DNA from: JAICMB01 sp963795935
GTDB taxonomy: Bacteria; Acidobacteriota; Terriglobia; Bryobacterales; Bryobacteraceae
Length of the DNA: 64,000 bases
Assembly (NCBI GenBank): GCA_963795935.1
Contig: CAWCJO010000017.1
Location: 1-64,000, forward strand
Direction of reading: 5' to 3'
The notes under the pieces were generated by a model. That model saw nothing but the letters and a program-made list of their open reading frames with translations, had not been told where the DNA came from and did not search any database. The translations under genes and the position numbers were made by a program. This document shows, piece after piece, positions 10,261 through 20,431 of the stretch; positions within the stretch are counted from its first letter, which is position 1; each line of letters begins with the position of its first letter.

Positions 10261-11019
10261 ATGAAAACACTATTGACATTTTCTTCAGCGGTATTGTTCG
10301 CGGCGGCGCTTTCCGCGCAGCCGCCCGGACACGACTTCGGATCGTTCCGGCCGGGTTTCGCCGGGCCAGCGTCCAGAACCCCGGTGACCGGGGCGCCGTA
10401 CTCGGCCGTGGAGACGTCGCAGATGCAGCAGGTTCTGCCGGACGGCAACACTATCACCAAGACAACCACGGTCAAGATCTATCGCGATAGTCGGGGACGA
10501 GTGCGGACGGAGCGCACGTTTACGCCTCCGGGCTCGACCGCGCCGGAAACTTCCATCAGCATTATGGACCCGGTGGCCGGCTATGCTTACGTGCTGAACC
10601 CGTCCAAGATGACGGCCTTCAAGTCCGCGCTGCGCCAAGGGCCGGGCGGACGCGGCAACCCGCAATGGCGCGGCAACCGCGCTAACGCTCAGGTGACGAC
10701 GCAGAGCCTGGGGGTCCAGAACATTAATGGCGTAAACGCGACCGGAACCCGCACCGTCCAGACGATTCCCGCGGGCGCGATTGGGAATGCGCAGGCGATT
10801 CAGGTGACCCGCGAAGTGTGGACCTCGAGCGACCTTCAGGCGCCGGTTATGATCAAGAGCAGCGACCCGCGCTTTGGCTCGACGGTGACGCAGTTGACCA
10901 ATATCACGCAGTCGGAGCCCGACGCCTCCCTGTTCCAGGTGCCCTCCACCTATACGGAAACGCTGCGGCAGCCCGGCCCCCGCGGTATGCGCCATCCCCC
11001 CGCTGCGCCTCAGCAGTAA
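10261..11019 (+). CDS. secreted protein of unknown function in the sigma-factor operon
   Basis: 252 residues with a Sec signal peptide, MKTLLTFSSAVLFAAALSAQ. The mature part is Gln/Thr/Gly-rich and contains KIYRDSRGRVRTERTF and a GYAYVLNP segment. Similar short beta-rich secreted proteins often follow sigma/anti-sigma pairs in acidobacteria. It lies 42 bp after the anti-sigma gene in the same direction, so it is probably in the same operon. It could be the signal-bearing or envelope target protein; no enzymatic motif is visible. Confidence 0.7.
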   Translation: MKTLLTFSSAVLFAAALSAQPPGHDFGSFRPGFAGPASRTPVTGAPYSAVETSQMQQVLPDGNTITKTTTVKIYRDSRGRVRTERTFTPPGSTAPETSISIMDPVAGYAYVLNPSKMTAFKSALRQGPGGRGNPQWRGNRANAQVTTQSLGVQNINGVNATGTRTVQTIPAGAIGNAQAIQVTREVWTSSDLQAPVMIKSSDPRFGSTVTQLTNITQSEPDASLFQVPSTYTETLRQPGPRGMRHPPAAPQQ

Positions 11020-11147
11020 AGATTCCTCCTTCGCTGGTGGCTCGCGGCTTTCATCGCGGTCCACCAGCTCTTTTATTTCGCTCGCTTCAGCGCCTCCGCG
11101 CCGGCGTTCCGATTCGACACGACGGCAATGTTACCATCGAATTACCG

Positions 11148-11897
11148 ATGACCGAGGATCTTGAGCGGGTCAGCCATCTGCAAACGCTCGATCTTAAAAT
11201 CGCGGAACTGCAGAGCGAAGTAGCCGCGTTGCCCAAACACATTGCCAAGCTCGAAAAAACGCTCGATACGCACCTCCGCCGCGTGGAGGCCGATCGCGCG
11301 GCTCTCTCCGCCAATCAGAAAGAGCGCAAACGGCTCGAAGACGACATCAAGGCGCAGCAGCAGAAAGTCTCCAAGCTCCGCGACCAGATGCTGTTGGCCA
11401 AGACCAACGAGCAGTACCGCGCCTTCCAAAACGAAATCGATTTTTGCGAAAAGGAAATTCGCAAGCACGAAGATCGCATTTTGGACCTGATGGGTGAGTC
11501 CGAGCCGCTCGAGATGAACCTCAATAAGGCCGAGGCCGCGCTGAAGGAAGAAAAGCGGCACGTCGAGGCGGAACAGACGCGCGCCAAGGAAGCGACGTCC
11601 AAGGACGAGGCGCAACTCAGCTCGCTGCGGGGGGAGCGCCAGACCGTAGCGGCCGAAGTCAAGCCGCCCATTTATGGGGCCTACGAACGGATACGGAAAA
11701 AGTGGCGCGGAACGGCGCTCGCGGAGGTCGTTGGCGGGCGCTGCTCCGCCTGCCAGATCGTGCTGCGGCCGCAGTTTATGCAGGATCTCAAGCGAGGCGA
11801 GGACCTGATGTTTTGCGAGAGCTGCGGGCGTTTTCTGTTCTACAACCCGCCCGTGAGCTTTCAGAACGATCTCGCGAGCGTTCCCCAGGCGCAGTAG
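11148..11897 (+). CDS. coiled-coil zinc-ribbon protein (C4-type, DUF164-like)
   Basis: 249 residues from ATG at 11148 (MTEDLERVSHLQTLD). A long antiparallel coiled coil fills residues 1-175. A C-terminal zinc ribbon follows, CSACQIVLRPQ then CESCGRFLFY, giving two CxxC pairs. The family is widespread in bacteria and is often near genes for RNA or cell-division functions, but its role is poorly defined. The frame is clean throughout. The 128 bp upstream contain no other gene. Confidence 0.85.
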   Translation: MTEDLERVSHLQTLDLKIAELQSEVAALPKHIAKLEKTLDTHLRRVEADRAALSANQKERKRLEDDIKAQQQKVSKLRDQMLLAKTNEQYRAFQNEIDFCEKEIRKHEDRILDLMGESEPLEMNLNKAEAALKEEKRHVEAEQTRAKEATSKDEAQLSSLRGERQTVAAEVKPPIYGAYERIRKKWRGTALAEVVGGRCSACQIVLRPQFMQDLKRGEDLMFCESCGRFLFYNPPVSFQNDLASVPQAQ

Positions 11898-12028
11898 GGT
11901 CTTTTGAGACACCAATTTCGCGTCACCCGGGCCGCGTCGCAAGCTTACATTCGAACTGGCGCCGGCGCAGAGCGATTCCGCGTTGTAACGCTGCTTCGGC
12001 GCCGTGAGGCTCGATCCGCACGGCTCGA

Positions 12029-12397
12029 TTACGAACCCTTCTCGCGCTCGCCGCGCCGGAGATAGGCATCGTCCTTGCTGAGCCAGTCCGTACGAATCGG
12101 CGAAAATATGTCCAGGTCCAGCGTATCTTCGAGCGCCACGGCGCGGTGCGGCACGTTCGAGGGAATGCGCAGGACTTCGCCTTTACGGACCACGACTTCT
12201 CTGCCCTCCAGCTCGAATTTCAGCGCGCCGTCAAGAATATAAGTAATCTGCTCGCTCTCATGATAGTGCTCCGGCACCACCGCGTCCTTCTTGAGAAAGA
12301 CCTGCGCAACCATCGCCTTGTCGCCGCTCACGATCTTGCGCGAAATCACGTCGCTCATGCGTTCCAGGGGGACGGAATCCCAAGTGTAGTGTTCCAT
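12029..12397 (-). CDS. small cupin-domain protein
   Basis: 122 residues forming one cupin barrel. Motif 1 is PEHYHESEQITYILDG, where the two His and the Glu are metal ligands. Motif 2 includes IPSNVPHRAVAL with the last His ligand. The fold suggests a metal-dependent small-molecule sensor or enzyme. The substrate is unknown. It is the first gene of a minus-strand run facing the zinc-ribbon gene. Confidence 0.85.
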   Translation of the reverse strand: MEHYTWDSVPLERMSDVISRKIVSGDKAMVAQVFLKKDAVVPEHYHESEQITYILDGALKFELEGREVVVRKGEVLRIPSNVPHRAVALEDTLDLDIFSPIRTDWLSKDDAYLRRGEREKGS

Positions 12398-12429
12398 GCG
12401 GACCTATTGTACAGGGCTGGCCTTGCTCT

Positions 12430-12830
12430 TTAATCTCCGGCACTGGCGGTGAACTCGATGAAGTTTCCGGCCGGCTCGCGAACGAAGATCCTGGCGCGTC
12501 CGCGGGTGGTCTGTGCGAAGCCGGGGGACTTCAACACCGTCCCTTCTCGATCGTGTCTTTGTTTTTGACACGGCGATGTCGAGAGTGGTCGAGCCCGGTC
12601 CGGAGGCGTAGGCGAGCGCTGGAATATCCCCCGCCATGCTCGCGCGAGTCCGATATATAATTTCAACGCCGCTTCCGGCCAGGACCGCGAAGCCCAGCCG
12701 CGCTCCATCCATGATCTTCGCGGCGTTTGTGAATCCAGCGGTCCACTTAGAGCGGCAGATACCGGTACCAGCTCGTCAACAAGCAGAATTGGAGTGAACT
12801 TGGAGCGATAATCTGGTTCCGGGATGTAGT
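12430..12830 (-). CDS. glyoxalase/bleomycin-resistance (VOC) protein, frame broken
   Basis: Pieces in successive frames read FTPILLVDELVP, LGFAVLAGSGVEIIYRTRAS, then GTVLKSPGFAQTTRGRARIF and VREPAGNFIEFTAS before TAA at 12430. That is the order of a single VOC domain, where EPAGN supplies a typical metal-ligand Glu. At least two indels are needed and no clear start codon is seen near 12830. The substrate is unknown. Confidence 0.55.
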
Positions 12831-12881
12831 GTATGGCGAGATCCGCCGCGGCCGCTGCCTTCCGCATTGGCCGGCGCGCCG

Positions 12882-15392
12882 TTATTCCTCTCGCAGAGCG
12901 GTCATCGGCTCCAAGCCGCGCGGCATGGAGCGCCGGGAAGAAGCTGGCCGCCAGCGCGACGGCCGCAAGCAGCGCTATTGCCGCCGCCATCGTGACGGGA
13001 TCCCAGGACTGCAGCCCGAACAGAAGCGAGCTTGCAGCGCGGGCGGCGGCCACGGCAAGCGCGGCGCCGATTACCAGGCCGGCGAACAACAGCACGCCGG
13101 CTTCGCGCAGCACCAGCCGGATCACCCGCGCCCGTCCGGCGCCGAGCGCGATGCGGATGCCGATCTCATTGCGCCGCCGCGCGAACATGTAGGAGATAAC
13201 ACCGTATAATCCCACGGTCGCCAGCACCGCGGCTAAGAATCCGAAGAAGCCCGACAGCGCCGCCATCAGCCGCTCCCGCATGAGCGATTCCCGCACCTCC
13301 GTCTTGAACACCGTGAACTGCAACGATAGCGAGCCATTTTCTTCCATCACGGTCTTCTTCACGGCGCTCGTCAGCGCGCCGCTGGGTTCGTTGGAGCGTA
13401 CGATAAAGTTGATCCCGGACTCCGGCTCTTTTTCCTGACCCTCGGCGAGAAATACGGTGGCCTTGAAATCGTCGCGCAGGTTCTGGTACTTCGAATTTTT
13501 GACGAGTCCTACGATCTCGTACTCATGCCGCGGCTCGCCTGGGCCGGGCATGTCGCGGACTATTTTGCCGAGGGGATTCGCGCCGCCGAGAAACTTTCTG
13601 CTGAACTCCTGATTTACAATTGCAACGCCGGGCGATGAAGTAGTATCGCGCTCGTCGAAATCGCGCCCGGCCAGCAGCGGCGTACCCATCGTTCGAAAGT
13701 ATCCGGGGCTGACACGGTTGAACCAGGGGACCATGCGTTGCTGAGCGGGCATGCCTGGAATCTCAACCATGTCGTTCCAGCCGTTCCCGCTAAGCTGCAC
13801 GATTCTCGCCGTGGCCGCGTCCTCCACGCCGGGTGTGGCGCGAAGGCGTTCGAGCAGATCGCGATAGAGTACGCCGCGCCGCGCCGGAGTGAATCCCGTG
13901 CGCGATGCATCGATGCCTGTAACCAGCAGGCCGTCCTCGCGCAATCCCGCGTCGAGCGTGAGCAGGTTGCGCAGGGTGCGCACAAACAGCAGCGCTCCGA
14001 CCAGCAGCACGAGAGATAATGCAACCTGCGTCACGACCAATAACCGGCGCAGTCCGAAGCGCTCGCGATCTCCCGTCAGGCCCCGGCCGGAGGCTCGCAT
14101 GGCGGCGGCGGGCGCGGTTCGGGTGGCCCGCAGCGCGGGCGTGAGGCCGAACAAGATGCAGGTCAGAAGCGCTACGGCGGCGGTAAAAGCGAGCACGCGC
14201 CAATCCGGCGCCAGTTCAATAAACAAGCCATTGTTCGAGGTTGTGAGAAACGACACCAGATAACGGCTGAGCCCCTGAGCCAGCGCCACGCCAGCGCCGG
14301 CGCCAATGGCGGTAAGCAGCAAGGTTTCCGCGAGCAATTGCCGTATGAGACGCCCTCGATCCGCGCCGAGGGCCAACCTTATCGCGATCTCGCGCTCGCG
14401 GGCGCTGGCGCGCGCCAACATCAGATTCGCAAGGTTCGCGCACGCGATCAACAGAACCAATCCTGCGATTGCCAGCAGGAGCCAGAGAGGCTGCTCGTAC
14501 TCGCGCCGCAGGGACGAAAACCCGGTGCCGCCGGGGAGGGCCGTGAGCTTATATTGGGCATACCATTTCGCTTGATCGGGCCGGTAATTCGGGGGTACGG
14601 TCGCGGCAAACACCTGCGGCGAGATCGCCTGCAGTTGTGCGGCCGCGCGCGCAACGGAGAAGCCCGGCTTCAGACGGCCGGCGATCGCGAGCCACCAGTG
14701 ATTGCGCTTGGCGAGATGACTTCCTTCGCCATCGATCACCGGCTCCATGCAGGCAGGGACCGCGATATCGAATTTTCGGCCGATTTCCACGCCGAAGAAA
14801 TTTGCGGGCGTGACCCCGATCACCTCCACGGGATGGCCGTCGAGCGAAAGCTTCCCCCGATCGCTTGCGCGGCGCCGCCGAACTGGCGCTGCCAGAACGG
14901 ATAGCTGATGACAACCCCGGCCGAGCCGCAGCCGGGACGGTCGTCATCGGCGCCGATGAGCCGGCCCCCTAACGGCTGCACGCCCAGCGTCCCGAAGAAA
15001 TCGCCCGTCACCCACAGCCCCTCCGCATTGCGCACTTCGCCGGCGTCCGCGAGGTTGAAGCCAGTGTTCCCCCAAGCGAAAATACTCGAAAACGCCTGCT
15101 GGCGGTCGCGGATCTGCTCCCATTGCGGATAGGTGAAATCGGGGTGCCGGTCCGAGAAATTACCGCTGCAGCAATGCTCGTTTTCCGCGATGCGGAGGAT
15201 CGCGAGCTGTTCGGCGTGAGGGACCGGAAGCATGCGCAGGCGCACCGAATCCAGCAATTGGAAAATCGCCGTGTTTGCGCCTATCCCGAGAGCGAGCGAA
15301 AGCGCCGCGACTGCAAAGAACCCGGGGCTGAGGCGCAGCAGCCGGGCCCCATGGCGCAGATCCTGCCAGAAGCTTTCGAGCAAAGCGGACAT
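12882..15392 (-). CDS. ADOP-family ABC transporter permease (MacB-like, duplicated)
   Basis: About 835 residues in the acidobacterial duplicated orphan permease family. The N-terminus is LRHGARLLRLSPGFFAVAAL, followed by a MacB-type periplasmic domain (FWQRQFGG, VIGVTPANFFGVE) and two FtsX blocks (LLLAIAGLVLLIACANLANL, then LATVGLYGVISY and RRRNEIGIRIALGA). The frame breaks near 14860. Near 12912 a CTTGG that should be CTGG restores the family ending RLEPMTALREE and TAA at 12882. No ATPase gene is adjacent, as the family name implies. An envelope efflux role is inferred. Confidence 0.85.
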
Positions 15393-15521
15393 ACATCAAT
15401 AACGTGGCGCGACGGGAAAAGTTGGCATTTTCTCCTGCTCTAACGGGCAGGGAGCAACCTGCCCGATCCGCCGATGTGCCCTCCGCAATCTCCGGCGCAT
15501 TCTAAATGCAGGAGACACAAA

Positions 15522-16433
15522 TTGGAAAACGCGTTATTATCGCTATCGAATGAATTAGCCGCCGTGGTCGAACGGTTCGGTCCGGCTGTGGCAGCCATAC
15601 ATTCCCATCCCCGCGCGGCGTCGAGCGGCGTGCTGTGGCGGCCGGGCGTGATCGTCACGGCCGAGCATGCGTTGCGCCGCGACGACGATGTCCAGGTCCT
15701 CACGGCATCGGGCGAGCAGGTCAAAGGCGAGGTCGCCGGCCGCGATCCCGGCACCGATATTGCGGTGTTGAAGATACCGGGACTAGACGGCGCCGCGGTG
15801 GAGCAATTCGCCGCCGAAGCGCGGCCTGGCAATCTCGCCCTCGCCATCGGACGTTCCCGTAGTGGGGCGCTTACGGCATCGCTAGGCATCGTCAGCAGCG
15901 TTCATGGACCGTGGCAAACGTGGCGCGGCGGACGCCTGGACCGTCATGTGCGCCTAGACCTCACGGTTTATCCGGGCTCGTCGGGCGGCGCCGTCATCGA
16001 CGCGGCGGGAGGAGTGATCGGCATCGCCACCGCCGCTCTATCGAGGATGGCGCCGGTTGCGGTTCCGGTTGAGACGGTCAACCGCGTGGTCGATAGCATT
16101 TTGGCTCATGGAACGGTCGCGCGCGGTTTTATCGGCTTGGGATTACAACCGATCGCGCTTCCCGATCATCTGAAAGCTAAGCTGAACCTCGAGCAGAGCC
16201 GGGGCCTGATCGTGGTGAGCGTGCAGCCAGGCGGGCCCGCCGAAAGCGGGGGCGCCATGATCGGCGATGTGCTGATCGAACTCGCGGGCAAGCAGGTGGG
16301 CGATACGGAAGACGTGCAGCAGGCGCTCGATTCGGGATCGGTCGGCAAGAAGGTAGAGGCGCGCGTAATCCGCGGAGGATCGCCCGTGGATCTGCAAGTG
16401 ACGATCGGGCAGAGGCCGCCAAGGAGCTGCTGA
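15522..16433 (+). CDS. trypsin-like serine protease with PDZ domain (S1C), no signal peptide
   Basis: The start is TTG at 15522, with AGGAG at 15510-15514. About 303 residues. The triad is visible: His in VIVTAEHALRR, Asp in DPGTDIAVLKI and Ser in YPGSSGGAVID. A C-terminal PDZ domain (residues about 210-300) includes GFIGLGLQPIALP and GLIVVSVQPGGPAESGG. HtrA/DegP relatives usually carry a signal peptide or a membrane anchor; none is seen here, so the protein may act in the cytoplasm. It is separated by 1 bp from a second protease of the same type. Confidence 0.85.
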   Translation: MENALLSLSNELAAVVERFGPAVAAIHSHPRAASSGVLWRPGVIVTAEHALRRDDDVQVLTASGEQVKGEVAGRDPGTDIAVLKIPGLDGAAVEQFAAEARPGNLALAIGRSRSGALTASLGIVSSVHGPWQTWRGGRLDRHVRLDLTVYPGSSGGAVIDAAGGVIGIATAALSRMAPVAVPVETVNRVVDSILAHGTVARGFIGLGLQPIALPDHLKAKLNLEQSRGLIVVSVQPGGPAESGGAMIGDVLIELAGKQVGDTEDVQQALDSGSVGKKVEARVIRGGSPVDLQVTIGQRPPRSC

Positions 16434-16434
16434 C

Positions 16435-17286
16435 ATGAAACCGGTGCGCTTCGGCGAAATGGCGGAGGAGCTGCGCCGCTCGACGGTGCAGATCGCAGCG
16501 GGAGATCTGCGAGAAGAGGGCTGCGGCTCGGGGGTGGTGTGGGATTCCTCGGGACTCATCATGACGAACGCGCATGTGATGCACGGCAGCTTTGCGCAAA
16601 TTGAACTTTGGGATGGACGAAGGTATCGGGCCCAGGTGGAGTCGCGCGACGACCGCCGGGATTTGGCGGCTTTGCGCATCGAGGCGCGGGGGCTGACGGC
16701 GGCCCCCCAAGGCGACTCGGCAGCGCTGCGGCCGGGTGAAATGGTCGTCGCCGTGGGCAATCCTTTGGGGTTCACGGGCGCCTTGACTACTGGCGTGGTG
16801 CATGCGGTCGGAGCCTTGAGAGGACTGGGAAGGCGATCCTGGGTGCAGGCCGACGTGCGGCTCGCGCCTGGCAATTCCGGAGGACCGCTGGCGGATTCCC
16901 AGGGGCGCGTAGTCGGCTTGAACACCATGATTATCGCGGGTGGGCTGGCGCTCGCCGTGCCCAGCAATACGGTCGCGGATTTTCTCAGGCGAGGACCCGG
17001 GATATCGCTGGGCGTGACGGTCAGGCCCGTCCGTATTCGCGGCCGTACAATCTTTGGAATCATGGTTCTCGAGATTGCGGCGGGCAGCGCGGCGGAAGCT
17101 GCTTCCTTATTTCCCGGCGATATTTTGATTGCGGCTAACGGACGCGCCTTCACGATGGCGGACGATCTCAGCGATGCCATCGACGAGGCCTCCAACGGAT
17201 CTTTCGTGCTGACGTTCTTGCGAGGAAGCCAGTCGGCGCGTCAGGTGACCGTGCAGCTTAAACGATCCAAACTGGCCGCGGCATGA
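16435..17286 (+). CDS. second trypsin-like serine protease with PDZ domain, no signal peptide
   Basis: 283 residues. Catalytic residues appear in LIMTNAHVMHG (His), DRRDLAALRIE (Asp) and LAPGNSGGPLADS (Ser). The C-terminal PDZ domain spans about residues 195-280 (SLGVTVRPVRI, AASLFPGDILIAANG). Like its neighbour it lacks an export signal. It is a diverged paralogue of the upstream gene rather than a recent copy. The stop overlaps the next start (ATGA, 17283-17286). Confidence 0.85.
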   Translation: MKPVRFGEMAEELRRSTVQIAAGDLREEGCGSGVVWDSSGLIMTNAHVMHGSFAQIELWDGRRYRAQVESRDDRRDLAALRIEARGLTAAPQGDSAALRPGEMVVAVGNPLGFTGALTTGVVHAVGALRGLGRRSWVQADVRLAPGNSGGPLADSQGRVVGLNTMIIAGGLALAVPSNTVADFLRRGPGISLGVTVRPVRIRGRTIFGIMVLEIAAGSAAEAASLFPGDILIAANGRAFTMADDLSDAIDEASNGSFVLTFLRGSQSARQVTVQLKRSKLAAA

Positions 17287-17842
17287 TCCGTGTTCACGTG
17301 GTCGCGTCGACCCCGGTTGCGCGCGCCGGTCTCGAGGCGGTCATTCGCACGCAGCGGGATTTCGATTTAGCCGCCGGGGAGGATGCCGCCGATGTTGTGA
17401 TCAAAGATATCGAATCGCGGAATACGGCGGAGCCGATTTCCGAGCCCATCGTGCTGCTGGCGGGCGCCGCTTCTGGATCGATAGCGGCTCTGCTGCGCAA
17501 TGGCGTCAGGGCGGTCCTGCCGCAGGATGCCACGCCGGCACAGATCATCGCGGCCATTTACGCCGTCGCGGCCGGGCTGGCCGTCGTTCCCGCCGAAGAG
17601 GCCGCCTCAATGACGACGGAACAGCGGCCCGAGCCGCTGGGCGAACCGCTCACGCCGCGCGAAACGCAGAGTACCTCGAGATGCTGGCCGAGGGAATCGG
17701 CAATAAAGAGATTGCGGCGCGCTTGGGAATTTCGGACCACACCGCGAAATTTCACGTCAATTCGATTCTGGCAAAGCTGCACGCCGGCACCCGCACGGAG
17801 GCAGTGACGCGGGGCATTCGCGCGGGACTCATCATGATCTGA
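17283..17842 (+). CDS. atypical NarL/LuxR-type response regulator, frame broken near 17675
   Basis: The N-terminus (MIRVHVVASTPVARAGLEAV) is receiver-like, but the usual acidic pair after the first strand is replaced by AST. An Asp remains at the phosphorylation position (VVIKDIES). After one indel near 17675 a LuxR helix-turn-helix reads LAEGIGNKEIAARLGISDHT and AKFHVNSILAKL, ending at 17842. Third gene of the protease operon. Loss of the Mg-binding pair suggests that it does not use normal aspartyl phosphorylation, or that it senses the proteases another way. Confidence 0.75.
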
Positions 17843-17889
17843 TATAACGAATATGGCAGCAAATCTTCCAGCGGGAGTCCTTGTCGACC

Positions 17890-19474
17890 ATGGCACACGA
17901 TGGTTTCTCGAGACGTCATTTCTTCTACGGCACCCTGCTCGCGGGCGCGGTTCCGGCGGCCGGCTTCGGCAGCTCGCCTTCACTTAAGGCTCTGGGCTAT
18001 AAATCGCCCAACGAAAAACTGAACATCGCCTCGATCGGGGCGGGCGGCAAGGCGGCCAGCGACATCATGGCGTGCCAGCACGGAGAACATCGTCGCGCTG
18101 TGCGATCCCGATCAGAAGCGCGCCGAGGGCATGTTTAAGAGATACGACAGCGCGCCGAAGTACGCCGATTTCCGCAAGATGCTCGATCAGGAAGACAAGA
18201 ACATCGACGCGGTGATCGTCGCGATTCCGGACTTCATGCATGGCGTCGGCGGCGAATTGGGCGATGGAGCGCGGCAAACACGTGTATTGTCAGAAGCCGC
18301 TGACGCACACTATTTACGAAGCGCGCGCGCTGGCGGAAGCCGCGGCGAAATATAAAGTCGCGACGCAGATGGGCAACCAGGGCTACTCGAACGAGGGCAC
18401 GCGGCGGGTCGCCGAAATGATCTGGGCCGGCGAAATCGGCAATGTCACGGAGGTCCATGCCTGGACGAATCGCCCGGTGTGGCCGCAGGGTTTGCAGGAG
18501 CTGCCGCGCCGGAGGGCCCGTTCCCGAGACGCTCGATTGGGACACCTGGCTGGGCATTGCCAGCGAGCGTCCGTATAGTCCCGCGTATTTGCCGTTCAAC
18601 TGGCGCGGCTTCTTCGATTTCGGCTGCGGCTCGCTGGGCGACATGGCTTGCCATATTCTGGGCGCGGCCAATATGGCGCTTGATGCTCGGTTCGCCGACG
18701 AGCGTCGAATGCACCAAGCAGGAAGGCCAGAGCCCTTCATGTACCCGAAACAATCGGTAATCCGGTTCGACTTCCCGGCGCGCAACAACATGCCGGCGGT
18801 GAAGGTGTTCTGGTACGACGCTTGTAAAGAAGCGCCGTTCCGTCCCGAAGGCATCGCCAAGAACGAGATCCTGGGCGACCTGCCTCGCAGGCGTCCGGCC
18901 AACGCGGGGACTGGAACTGGCCAACAGCGTCGTCCCAACCCCAACTTTCTTCCCGGGGCGACGACGCCGGAGCCCGATTGGAGCAAGGAATGGCAGCGCG
19001 GTCTGGAATCGGACGAGCAACTGCAACAGCAAGAGCAGTCCGAGCGAGCGGCGCGGCGCGCCTGCGCAGGACAGCAACGCCCGCCTGGAGGCGAACGTGA
19101 ATCGCCTGATCAGCCAAGGCAGCAACGGCAGCCTCTTCGTCGGCGACAAGGGATACATTACGTGCGGCACCTACGGCGAGAACGCGCGGCTGCTTCCGGT
19201 CGAAAAAATGCAGGATTATAAATTCCCGCCCGAGTTGCTGACGCGCTCGCCCGGCCATTATCGCGACTGGATCCGCGCGGCGAAAGGCGGTGAGCCGGCC
19301 TGCTCGAATTTCAGCATCTCCGGGCCGTTTACCGAATGGATTCTGCTTGGGGTAGTGGCGCTGCATTGCAACGGCAAGCTCGAGTGGGACAGCGCCAAAA
19401 CCCGCTTCACGAATAACAACGAAGCGAACGAATACATAAAACCGGTTTTACGCAAAGGCTGGAAGTTCAGCTAG
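17890..19474 (+). CDS. exported Gfo/Idh/MocA-family oxidoreductase, about six frame breaks
   Basis: The N-terminus carries a Tat-like signal, SRRHFFYGTLLAGAVPAAG. A Rossmann-type NAD(P) domain follows (LNIASIGAGGKAASDIM, IVALCDPDQKRAEGMF, IDAVIVAIPDF, HVYCQKPLTHTIYEAR) and then the family dimerisation domain (FNWRGFFDFGCGSLGDMACH). It ends VLRKGWKFS at 19474. Frames change near 18080, 18240, 18500, 18690, 18740 and 19000. Members oxidise or isomerise sugars, and exported versions are common in acidobacteria and planctomycetes. The 3' end is copied at 20781-20925. Confidence 0.75.
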
Positions 19475-19772
19475 ACGGCAGCGCTTTAGTTGAGCAGTTA
19501 CGAGTCTCCTCGGATCGCGATTCGTCCGATTCCGAGGTCCTGGGCTCATTCGGATTGCTTCCGAATGATCGACAGCCCGGCCAAGAATGTCATTTCGGCG
19601 ACCGGACCTCTTCCGGCAGTATGCGTTAAATTCGATGCCTTAGGTAATCCATAAGAGACCCGGACGGCACAAACCCGCGCGACCTGCCGCGGATTTCCTT
19701 GTTTCTTTGCCTGCTTCGCAATTCTTGAAACCCTGACTATCATCGGCGTTCCTGCCTTGCTAGTATTTCGCT
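19475..19772 (+). other. intergenic spacer, nothing supported
   Basis: No coding or RNA feature is recognised. The first 60 bp (GATTCCGAGGT near 19529) resemble the sequence after the fossil copy at 20927, so the duplication described for 20432-20930 extends past the gene end. Confidence 0.5.
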
Positions 19773-20189
19773 ATGCTGGCCCACCGTTTAGTCCCGATCC
19801 TTAACGTGTCCGATATTGGAGAGAGCTTTGCGTGGTTCGAAAAGCTCGGCTGGAAAAAGGGCTGGGACTGGGGCGATCCGCCCTGCTTCGGCGGAGTATG
19901 CTCTGGTAAATGCGAGATCTTCCTGTGCGAAAACGCTCAAGGTGGGCGCGGCAAGAGCGACGTCAAGATGACGTTCGGGCCGGAGGGCGATGAAACCGGC
20001 GACAAGGGCGTGTGGATGTCGATCTGGATTGAAAACGTAGATGCCGTCTACCAGCACTGCGTAGCACAGGAACTTGAAATCGCATGGCCTCCGACCGACA
20101 TGCCGTGGGGTGTGCGGGAAATGCACGTGCGCCACCCCGATGGGCACGTTTTCCGGCTCAGCCAGGGTATTGAAGAGGGTCCCGAGTAG
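19773..20189 (+). CDS. glyoxalase-like (VOC) protein
   Basis: 138 residues making one VOC domain: LVPILNVSDIGESFAWFEKL, then GVWMSIWIENVDAVYQHC and a C-terminal VRHPDGHVFRLSQG. This fits the glyoxalase/bleomycin-resistance superfamily, in which such proteins bind metal and act on small molecules or sequester drugs. The frame is intact. The gene stands alone between the oxidoreductase and the fossil zone. Confidence 0.85.
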   Translation: MLAHRLVPILNVSDIGESFAWFEKLGWKKGWDWGDPPCFGGVCSGKCEIFLCENAQGGRGKSDVKMTFGPEGDETGDKGVWMSIWIENVDAVYQHCVAQELEIAWPPTDMPWGVREMHVRHPDGHVFRLSQGIEEGPE

Positions 20190-20431
20190 CAGGGTCCATC
20201 CGATCCTCGTTACACCGGAGTGGCCGCTGGGCCAAGTGTTACCGGCGGGACGATGAAACGGCGCTATCGGAATATGGACAGGCTGGCTGGATCGCGATCG
20301 TATCACGCGCCACTCGGAAGTTGGCGGACCGCGAAAGCCGGCGCTCTTCTCGGACCCCCTGCTTCCAGTGGGCGTAGTGGAGTGCGGCTCGGCGGCCGCG
20401 ATCGATTAAGTGAACAGCCAGACGCCGTCGA

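Noticed and set aside
16143..17195. 350-codon minus-strand open frame
   Set aside because: Antisense to the second serine protease gene; no recognisable domain.
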